This document shows, piece after piece, positions 1-4,745 of a stretch of 7,722 nt of DNA (its first letter is position 1; every line of letters starts with the position of its first letter). The notes beneath the pieces were generated by a model. It saw nothing but the letters and a program-made list of their open reading frames with translations. It was not told the origin of the DNA and made no database searches. This DNA is from JBBKWH01 sp037968855 (GTDB lineage Bacteria > Pseudomonadota > Gammaproteobacteria > Pseudomonadales > Moraxellaceae). The DNA is taken from assembly GCA_037968855.1 (NCBI GenBank), contig JBBKWH010000062.1, positions 1 through 7,722 on the forward strand, read 5' to 3'. The translations under genes were made by a program, and so were the position numbers.

Positions 1-494
1 ACTACCCCTTGTACCAGCGCCAAGGTCACCATATCACCGTTAGCGACGTGGCCGATCTCGTGAGCCAGTACCGCGCGCAACTCGTTTTGATCCATCCGCT
101 CTAGCAAGCCGGTGGACACGGCAACCAATGCAGCATTTTTGTTCCAACCCGTCGCAAAGGCATTGGATTGATAACTTGGAAAAATACCCACCTCAGGCAT
201 TTTAATACCTGCACGTTGTGACAGCTCGGCAACTGTTTGTAGTAACCATGCTTCGGCTTGGTTACCAGCTTGCTTGATGATCTGGGTTTTGGTGGTCCAC
301 TTGGCGATGGGCTTGGATAGCAGCAAGGAGATGCCTGAGCCAACCATGCCGTAGACAAAGCATAAAATCAGTAAGTTGGTGTAGTTTAACCCGCCCGCCG
401 TATGGGTCGAGCCTACGCCCAGAATAGACATAATGATGCCGACAACCACCAGCACCGCGAGGTTGGTCAGCAAAAACAAACCAATCCGCAACAT
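1..494 (-). CDS. htpX: HtpX, membrane zinc metalloprotease (M48 family), C-terminus cut by window edge
   Basis: HtpX is an inner-membrane zinc endopeptidase that takes part with FtsH in quality control of membrane proteins; this is family knowledge. 164 codons are visible, and the gene runs off the left edge (family length is about 290 residues). The N-terminus MLRIGLFLLTNLAVLVV is the first membrane segment (residues 3-24), and a second lies at about 39-59. The conserved stretch SNAFATGWNKNAALVAVSTG is at 110-129. The zinc-binding and catalytic HEIGH motif is at 145-149 (His145, Glu146, His149), followed by ANGDMVTLALVQG. The third zinc ligand and the later membrane segments lie outside the window. 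The start is supported by AGAGGG ending 7 nt upstream and by agreement with the family N-terminus. The gene lies 158 nt downstream of a transglycosylase gene on the same strand and has its own candidate promoter. Confidence 0.96.
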   Translation of the reverse strand, partial: MLRIGLFLLTNLAVLVVVGIIMSILGVGSTHTAGGLNYTNLLILCFVYGMVGSGISLLLSKPIAKWTTKTQIIKQAGNQAEAWLLQTVAELSQRAGIKMPEVGIFPSYQSNAFATGWNKNAALVAVSTGLLERMDQNELRAVLAHEIGHVANGDMVTLALVQGV

Positions 495-546
495 GAAAAA
501 ACCCTCTGTAATCGTGGTCAGAAAAAAACAATTGTAGTCGGGTTTA

Positions 547-574
547 TCATGAGGAATTTGGTCGCAAAATCAAG
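547..574 (-). promoter_or_regulatory. Candidate heat-shock (sigma-32-type) promoter of htpX
   Basis: On the minus strand CTTGATT (574-568) is followed after 13 nt by CCTCATGA (554-547). The sigma-32 consensus is roughly CTTGAAA, 11-16 nt, CCCCATNT, so both elements match well but not perfectly. Initiation would fall near 540, giving a leader of about 45 nt before htpX. htpX is a heat-shock gene in Escherichia coli, which makes this reading plausible. A weaker sigma-70 reading of the same bases (TTGATT, 18 nt, TGATAA) cannot be excluded. Confidence 0.4.
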
Positions 575-594
575 TGTGATCGCGTGAGACAGCC

Positions 595-618
595 GCATGA
601 TTTATGCAGAAATCATGC
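595..618. repeat. Perfect 9-bp inverted repeat between the transglycosylase gene and htpX
   Basis: Arms GCATGATTT (595-603) and AAATCATGC (610-618) are exact reverse complements around the 6-nt loop ATGCAG. It lies 34 nt beyond the stop codon of the transglycosylase gene and about 20 nt upstream of the candidate htpX promoter. It could end the transglycosylase transcript, but no T-run follows on the minus strand, so an operator site is equally possible. ATGCAG is repeated directly at 604-609 and 615-620. Confidence 0.5.
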
Positions 619-652
619 AGCATTGGAGACCGTTGTTTAACTGTTGATCCGT

Positions 653-1438
653 TTAATCCGTGCGTTCGCTTGGGGTCAGTGCCGCAAGGGTAATAGGTCG
701 TTCAAGCGAGGATGAACTGGTGCTGCTTTGGCTTGCAGAGAAGGCGTTGGCTCCACGATATAAGTTGTTATACCGGCTCATGACCCGTTTGACGTAATCT
801 CGGGTCTCGCGAAAGGGAGGAATGCCGCCATACTTGTCCACGTTGCCTTCGCCAGCGTTATACGCAGCAACCGCTTTTTCGGTGTTGTTAAAACGACGCA
901 ATAGCCAGCTTAGGTATTTGGCTCCACCATCAATGTTTTGTTCTGGATTCCATGCATCGTCAACACCAAATCGTCTGGCTGTGGCAGGCATCAGTTGCAT
1001 CAAGCCTTGTGCGCCCACAGGTGAGCGTGCACGCGGGTTAAAACCGGATTCGGTGTGCATCATGGCTTTTAGCAAGCCATGGTCAACGCCATGACGTGCC
1101 GCAGCTGCTTGAATCAAACTGTCGTAGGCATCTTTGTTTTTGCTGTAGCTGGGCAAGACTGAGGATTCGGAGCTTCCCCAGTTTTTGTAGGTGTGCACGT
1201 TGGTCTCTTTGTACCACGTGACTTTTTCGGTTTGGGTGTAGCTACTAAAGTTGTTGTTTGAGCGGTTGGCGTTTTTGCAGGAGATATTGGTTAATAAGGA
1301 GTTGCCATCTTTGTCTTTGCAAACGTACATATTGGCAGCATGTGCCGACGACATCGACAGCAGTACAGGCACCAACATGGGCACCAAAGCGCAAAGCGCG
1401 ATTTTATTTGAACGTATAGAGCAATGCATACGCTGCAT
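653..1438 (-). CDS. Secreted lytic transglycosylase (SLT domain) with DUF4124-like N-terminus
   Basis: This 261-residue protein should cleave the MurNAc-GlcNAc bond of peptidoglycan in the periplasm with formation of anhydro-MurNAc, judged from its family. A signal peptide is clear: basic start, hydrophobic core at about 13-30, and probable cleavage after Ala-His-Ala34. Residues 36-60 (YVCKDKDGNSLLTN, Cys40 and Cys54) resemble the short DUF4124 module. The SLT domain covers about 103-225: catalytic Glu130 in MHTESGFNP, GAQGLMQLMPATA at 142-154, AAYNAGEGNV at 191-200, and the PPFRETRDYVKRV block at 207-219. The C-terminal tail (232-261) is Ser-rich and probably disordered. AGGTG at 1450-1446 sits 7 nt before the chosen ATG; Met4 is a less well placed alternative. 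The subfamily is not certain, so no gene symbol is given. Confidence 0.93.
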   Translation of the reverse strand: MQRMHCSIRSNKIALCALVPMLVPVLLSMSSAHAANMYVCKDKDGNSLLTNISCKNANRSNNNFSSYTQTEKVTWYKETNVHTYKNWGSSESSVLPSYSKNKDAYDSLIQAAAARHGVDHGLLKAMMHTESGFNPRARSPVGAQGLMQLMPATARRFGVDDAWNPEQNIDGGAKYLSWLLRRFNNTEKAVAAYNAGEGNVDKYGGIPPFRETRDYVKRVMSRYNNLYRGANAFSASQSSTSSSSLERPITLAALTPSERTD

Positions 1439-1471
1439 GTCTGTTCACCTGAATTCCGTTTAATGTCACAC

Positions 1472-1499
1472 AGTTTAACAAACGCTCACGATGTAGCAA
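1472..1499 (-). promoter_or_regulatory. Possible sigma-70 promoter of the transglycosylase gene
   Basis: TTGCTA (1499-1494) and TAAACT (1477-1472) are separated by 16 nt on the minus strand, each matching four of six consensus bases. The predicted start would lie near 1465, about 27 nt before the ATG and just upstream of the ribosome binding site. The match is weak and other AT-rich candidates exist nearby. Confidence 0.25.
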
Positions 1500-1588
1500 C
1501 CGCTGTTTTGCCCAAGTCTTAGACACTGTTCGGTTGTTTTTTAGCCGTATGACGGTTTGATGTCTATTTTTTGACCATTTGATGTAAG

Positions 1589-1670
1589 TAAAAAATAAAT
1601 AAATCAGTGAAAAGCGATTGATTTTGTTAAGTTGTTGTTATTTATTAATATTTAAGATTGGTTAAAAAAT
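1589..1670. other. AT-rich tract, candidate DNA unwinding element
   Basis: Only 14 of 82 bases are G or C, counted by eye, against a roughly balanced composition in the neighbouring genes. The tract contains runs such as AAAAAATAAATAAAT and TTATTTATTAATATTTAAG, and lies 57 bp to the left of the first DnaA box. That position relative to the boxes matches the layout of known origins, where a low-melting segment flanks the DnaA array. The unwinding function is inferred only from composition and place. Confidence 0.45.
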
Positions 1671-1726
1671 GGACAATCTAACTCAAACCCTTATGGTTAC
1701 ATTGCAAAATGATGTCAAGTACTGAC

Positions 1727-1761
1727 TTATCCACAGACTTATCCACAGTTTCTGTGGAAAA
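1727..1761. promoter_or_regulatory. Cluster of three DnaA boxes
   Basis: Two perfect copies of the high-affinity DnaA box TTATCCACA lie in direct orientation at 1727-1735 and 1739-1747, 12 bp from start to start. A third site, TGTGGAAAA at 1753-1761, is an inverted box (TTTTCCACA on the minus strand) that fits the relaxed consensus TTWTNCACA. Boxes two and three form a nearly symmetric pair around TTTC. Such a cluster in noncoding DNA is typical of oriC, but also of DnaA-regulated promoters and DnaA-titration sites. Box identity is read directly; the role is inferred. Confidence 0.75.
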
Positions 1762-1802
1762 CTCTGAAATCGCTTATCTTGTCTACGATACAAAAAAGTC
1801 AA

Positions 1803-1815
1803 CAATTAATTGATT
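1803..1815 (-). promoter_or_regulatory. Perfect match to the IHF binding consensus
   Basis: The minus strand from 1815 to 1803 reads AATCAATTAATTG, which satisfies WATCAANNNNTTR at every position and is followed by a T-run at 1814-1822. It lies 41 bp to the right of the DnaA boxes. In Escherichia coli oriC an IHF site lies within the DnaA-box array and its bending assists unwinding. The consensus is short and the region AT-rich, so chance is not excluded. Confidence 0.45.
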
Positions 1816-1820
1816 TTTTT

Positions 1821-1836
1821 TTGAGCAGTTGCTCAA
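1821..1836. repeat. 16-bp palindrome TTGAGCA-GT-TGCTCAA
   Basis: The 7-bp arms are exact reverse complements around a 2-nt centre. A stem with so short a loop and with the T-run on its wrong side is a poor terminator, so a binding site for a dimeric protein is the likelier reading. The protein is unknown. It adjoins the IHF-type site. Confidence 0.4.
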
Positions 1837-1860
1837 TAAGAATGTGGCTAAATTTGTTGC

Positions 1861-1907
1861 GATCATGGGTGGCTTTTGCTAGATCATCGCGCTGATGTGA
1901 TTGATCA
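1861..1907. repeat. Three GATCA sites phased at 21 bp
   Basis: GATCA begins at 1861, 1882 and 1903, so the intervals are 21 and 21 bp, or two helical turns. Two more GATC sites follow at 1992 and 2156. The spacing would place all three on one face of the helix. GATC clusters mark origins in Dam/SeqA bacteria, but whether this host has Dam and SeqA cannot be told from the window. Confidence 0.4.
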
Positions 1908-2180
1908 GACGTTTTGGATGTCGGGTTGTGAGTAATGTCAACCTTTGTGCAAGTGAGGTTAGCCAAGCGCTTGGTATCGGTAAGGTCTGCTGATCATCGT
2001 TAAATAAGGTTGCAGGAATTCGAGGTATTTTTGTGAATTATCTTTCAGATTTAGCTATGGTGGTGTTGACAAAAAAATCACTGTTATCGGCAGCATCAGT
2101 AATGTGTGTAGGACTTGAGCGATGGGCCACAGCAAATATCTTTGTCATGCTGATTGATCAATAAATTGGAGCGCGCAAAC

Positions 2181-2357
2181 ATGGCACACCTAAAGCCGAA
2201 CTTGCCGCATAAATGCTGTCCGGTCTGTCAGCGTAACTTTGTTTGGCGTAAAAAATGGCAGCGCTGTTGGGCTGAGGTTCGCTATTGCTCTGAGCGTTGC
2301 CGTTCAGAGCGCTCGGAACGCAGCAAGCCCCATGGATTAGATCATGGGGCTTGCTAA
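2181..2357 (+). CDS. DUF2256 family small cysteine-rich protein
   Basis: This 58-residue basic protein has the DUF2256 signature: KCCPVCQRNFVWRKKWQRCW at 11-30, then EVRYCSERCR at 32-41. Cys13, Cys16, Cys36 and Cys40 form a CxxC...CxxxC pattern that could hold one zinc ion; this is inferred from the spacing. The biochemical role of the family is not established. I recall members beside cryptochrome/photolyase-like genes in other proteobacteria, but no such gene is visible here. The ATG at 2181 is chosen because GGAG at 2168-2171 lies 9 nt upstream and the family match begins just after it; an in-frame TTG at 2154 is unlikely. The last eleven residues are encoded by a strong hairpin. The gene converges on fixH, with 19 nt between the stop codons. 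Confidence 0.88.
   Translation: MAHLKPNLPHKCCPVCQRNFVWRKKWQRCWAEVRYCSERCRSERSERSKPHGLDHGAC
2322..2355. terminator. 13-bp hairpin between convergent DUF2256 and fixH genes, probable shared terminator
   Basis: AGCAAGCCCCATG (2322-2334) and CATGGGGCTTGCT (2343-2355) pair perfectly around an 8-nt loop. The hairpin covers the last codons of the DUF2256 gene and reaches the first base of its stop codon, and begins 21 nt beyond the fixH stop codon on the other strand. No T-run follows on either side, so it is not a textbook intrinsic terminator; it may end both transcripts with help, or protect their 3' ends. Confidence 0.6.
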
Positions 2358-2376
2358 TCACGACTGATAAGGCACT

Positions 2377-2904
2377 TTAAGGCTTGAGCAGTTGGTTTTG
2401 TGGGCTTAAGTCAAACGTGGTGATGGGCAGCAATACATCACCTTGTAAACGCCAGACGGTTTTGTTGGCCAACTCCGCATGGTACTTGCCCGTCAGTTGA
2501 GGGAGGGCTTGCAGCGAACCACTGTACTGACCAGCAATTGCTGTGCCGCTTAAAGTGACTTGCTGATCTTGGCTGGCATGCACGGGATGAAACAACGACA
2601 GCTCAAGGGTGGCAGGCCAGCTAAAATCGGCCTGAGCGCTGGTGAGCGTGGCATTAATATTGCCTTGTGCATCTACCTGAAACTGTGCGCTTAAACCTGC
2701 TTGGGCGGCAACTGTGTCGCGTGATAGATCTTGCTGTAGGGTTTTGCCGTCCATGTACCAGTCATCTCGGACCACGTCATCTTGGTGGCTAAATGCAACT
2801 GTGACAAACCACAAACTCACGGTAACAGCCAACACAGGCAACAAAATCACCAGCCACAGATAGGCATGTTTGTACCAAGGTTTTTGATCAGGAACCAATC
2901 CCAT
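2377..2904 (-). CDS. ccoH: CcoH/FixH, cbb3 oxidase assembly protein
   Basis: This 175-residue protein of the FixH family (also named FixH) is a single-pass inner-membrane protein needed for stable assembly of cbb3 oxidase. Residues 12-37 form the one membrane segment (YKHAYLWLVILLPVLAVTV and onward). The conserved DDWYMDGKTLQQDL block at 47-60 follows, as does a periplasmic beta-rich domain at about 70-165 with LELSLFHP at 100-107. The start is fixed by AGAGGA inside the end of ccoG, 9 nt upstream. With only 2 nt between the ccoG stop and this ATG, translation is likely coupled. The usual next genes, ccoI and ccoS, are absent. Confidence 0.9.
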   Translation of the reverse strand: MGLVPDQKPWYKHAYLWLVILLPVLAVTVSLWFVTVAFSHQDDVVRDDWYMDGKTLQQDLSRDTVAAQAGLSAQFQVDAQGNINATLTSAQADFSWPATLELSLFHPVHASQDQQVTLSGTAIAGQYSGSLQALPQLTGKYHAELANKTVWRLQGDVLLPITTFDLSPQNQLLKP

Positions 2905-2906
2905 GA

Positions 2907-4475
2907 TTAATCGTCCTCTTGTTCGGCACGTCGTGCTTTGGCACGCTCGCGCTCGCTAGGTGCTCGGAATCGGTTTTCAACGCTGGCGTTGAGGTTGGGA
3001 TCAGTCACGCCACTGACCCGAAACACAATAGGCAGCTCACCACGGCGCACCCGTTCTGGGTCGCCAACCACGGTAATTGGCAGGTCATAAATTTCTCCTG
3101 CATCCAAAATCAAACTGTTGTTGCTACGCTCAAGGTGCAGGCCATTGGGTGCATTTAAACTAATTCGATACTCTTGCTCTTGCTGCGTCTTGTTGGTGAT
3201 CTTCAGCAGATAGGCGTTTTCGATCATGCCACTGCTGCTGATGCGATACATCTGATTGCGGTCACGCATAGATTCGACTTGTAGTGGTACGCGATTGACC
3301 AGTGTCCATGCAAACAAACCAAACATGACCAGTAAAATCGCCGCGTAACCGAGCAGGCGAGGGCGTAGCCAATGGGTTTTTTGATGCTCCACCAATTCGC
3401 GCTCGGTGGTATAGCGGATCAGGCCACGCGGATAGTTCATCCGATCCATTACGCTGTCACAGGCATCCACGCAAGCTGCACATTGAATACACTCCATTTG
3501 CAGCCCATGACGAATATCAATCCCTGTTGGGCAGACATGCACACACAGATTGCAATCAATACAGTCGCCCAGCTCGGCGGCACTATCGATGGCCGTCGCA
3601 GATGGTGTACTGGTCGCAGATGGGATACTGATTGGAGCTGCTTTGGTGGCTGGCTGCTTTTTGCGTTTACGCGCACCACGTGGCTCACCGCGTTCGACAT
3701 CATAAGAGACAATCAATGTGTCACGGTCAAACATTACACTTTGAAAGCGGCCATATGGACAAATATGAAAGCACATTTGCTCGCGCATCCATCCGGCGTT
3801 TAGATAGGTCGCAACGGTAAACAAGCCAATAAAAAATAGCTCCCACGTGCCCAGCACCGGCACAGGAATCGACCAACCTGCCACAGCCAGCCAGTTCCAT
3901 GTGCCATACAAGCTATCAATGGATGAGAAGTAACTGACAAAGGTTAAGCCCGTGGCTAAGGCAATCAGTAGCCAGACCAGATGCTTGCCAGTACGTCTGG
4001 CCAGTTTGCCGAGGCTCATCGGGGCTTTATCAAGCCTTGCGCGTTGATGCCGCTCGCCCTCAAACAGTTTTTCGACCCGCATATACAGGTTGACCCAAAT
4101 GGTCTGAGGACAGCTATAGCCACAAAACACCCGCCCACCAAAGACCGTCACCACAAACAGCACAAAAGCAGCCATGATAAAGACCCACGACAGCAAGAAT
4201 AAATCTTGTGGCATAAAGGTCATACCAAAGATATAAAATTGCCGGTGGGGAATATCAAAAAAAATCGCTTGGCGGCCATCCCAGCGCAGCCACGGCAACA
4301 CCACAAACAACAACAGTAAGCTGTACATACTGGTCGTTCGAATATTTTGAAAAAATCCGCTGATCAGCTTGGTGTGGATTTTTTGCCGTGAGGCAGTGAA
4401 CTCTGGGTGAAAACTCTGGACAACGTCTGATTTGCCATCAGACGTCACATTACGAACAGGAATCTTCTCGCTCAT
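2907..4475 (-). CDS. ccoG: CcoG (RdxA/FixG), polyferredoxin-type cupric reductase for cbb3 assembly
   Basis: CcoG proteins are membrane iron-sulfur proteins that reduce Cu(II) to Cu(I) for insertion into the CuB site of cbb3 oxidase; this is known for the family. The 522 residues show membrane segments at about 50-64, 91-113, 166-183 and 208-226, FCGYSCPQT at 117-125 and CFHICPYGRFQ at 235-245. Two 4Fe-4S motifs follow: Cys305/308/311/315 and Cys329/332/335/339. A further membrane segment lies at about 374-393, and the Ig-like C-terminal domain at about 400-505. Residues about 271-300 form a Pro/Ala/Ser/Thr-rich linker before the first cluster that seems longer than usual. The start gives the expected MSEKIPVRN N-terminus, but no good Shine-Dalgarno sequence precedes it. 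It follows ccoP after a terminator and a 270-bp gap. Confidence 0.96.
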   Translation of the reverse strand: MSEKIPVRNVTSDGKSDVVQSFHPEFTASRQKIHTKLISGFFQNIRTTSMYSLLLLFVVLPWLRWDGRQAIFFDIPHRQFYIFGMTFMPQDLFLLSWVFIMAAFVLFVVTVFGGRVFCGYSCPQTIWVNLYMRVEKLFEGERHQRARLDKAPMSLGKLARRTGKHLVWLLIALATGLTFVSYFSSIDSLYGTWNWLAVAGWSIPVPVLGTWELFFIGLFTVATYLNAGWMREQMCFHICPYGRFQSVMFDRDTLIVSYDVERGEPRGARKRKKQPATKAAPISIPSATSTPSATAIDSAAELGDCIDCNLCVHVCPTGIDIRHGLQMECIQCAACVDACDSVMDRMNYPRGLIRYTTERELVEHQKTHWLRPRLLGYAAILLVMFGLFAWTLVNRVPLQVESMRDRNQMYRISSSGMIENAYLLKITNKTQQEQEYRISLNAPNGLHLERSNNSLILDAGEIYDLPITVVGDPERVRRGELPIVFRVSGVTDPNLNASVENRFRAPSERERAKARRAEQEDD

Positions 4476-4666
4476 GTCATTGGGCCATTGGCTGGAAGGA
4501 AAAAAACAGGCTGCTACGATTACAAAACGACGCTCATATCATGAGGGTGATCGGGCTAGCATCAAGTATGAACCTCCGCCTTGATCAATCCAAATGCTTT
4601 TGGGTGTTGTCTCTTAACAGCAAAACTGATCATCTAGATCGTGTTGTTGTTGGGTAAGCCCCGCCT
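4476..4666 (-). promoter_or_regulatory. Leader and presumed promoter region of ccoG-ccoH
   Basis: Because a terminator closes the ccoP transcript, a promoter for ccoG should lie here. I cannot place it firmly. The best pair is TTGGAT, 17 nt, CATACT upstream of ccoG on the minus strand, and it is weak. A TTGATCAA palindrome occurs at 4581-4588. It resembles overlapping FNR/Anr half-sites but lacks the 4-bp centre of a true TTGAT-N4-ATCAA box. No coding sequence is evident. Confidence 0.35.
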
Positions 4667-4700
4667 AAAAACAAAAACCGCCTGCATAAGGCAGACGGTT
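4667..4700 (-). terminator. Intrinsic terminator after ccoP
   Basis: On the minus strand AACCGTCTGC (4700-4691), loop CTTAT and GCAGGCGGTT (4685-4676) form a 10-bp stem with one T-G wobble. The tract TTTTTGTTTTT (4677-4667) follows it and overlaps the stem base. This is a canonical intrinsic terminator 45 nt beyond the ccoP stop, and it separates ccoNOQP from ccoG-ccoH. Confidence 0.88.
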
Positions 4701-4745
4701 CTTAGAGTCTTATCATGATTGACCAATAGTCATGTGTAGACGCGA

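Larger units (their letters stand above)
1439..2180. other. 742-bp intergenic region with origin-like content
   Basis: No convincing coding sequence occurs on either strand between the transglycosylase start and the DUF2256 start. In order the region holds the transglycosylase leader, an AT-rich tract, three DnaA boxes, an IHF-type site, a 16-bp palindrome, three phased GATC sites, a second palindrome (CCAAGCGCTTGG, 1963-1974) and the DUF2256 leader. A perfect TTGACA hexamer at 2066-2071 has no matching -10 element at usual spacing. The flanking genes point away from the region on both sides. I see no tRNA or recognisable structured RNA. Confidence 0.8.

Noticed and set aside
1251..1463. 70-codon open frame on the plus strand over the transglycosylase start
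   Set aside because: It is antisense to the signal peptide and DUF4124-like part of a clear gene and has no recognisable features.
2066..2071. Perfect TTGACA hexamer as promoter of the DUF2256 gene
   Set aside because: No -10-like hexamer occurs at 16-18 nt downstream (bases there are GC-rich), so I do not call a promoter.
2154..2180. TTG start extending the DUF2256 protein by nine residues
   Set aside because: The family match begins after the ATG at 2181, which has a well spaced GGAG; the extension would contain that ribosome binding site.
2287..2310. Inverted repeat GCTCTGAGCG / CGTTCAGAGC in the DUF2256 gene
   Set aside because: It contains one wobble pair and lies in the conserved coding stretch for YCSERCRSER, where repeated Ser-Glu-Arg codons explain it.
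3372..3803. 143-codon open frame on the plus strand inside ccoG
   Set aside because: The opposite strand encodes the conserved ferredoxin motifs of CcoG, which explains the open frame; the translation is Trp/His/Cys-rich in an antisense pattern.
4581..4588. TTGATCAA as an Anr/FNR box for ccoG
   Set aside because: The half-sites overlap without the 4-bp centre of TTGAT-N4-ATCAA; a single short palindrome is not enough. A similar ATTGATCAAT at 2153-2162 was set aside for the same reason.
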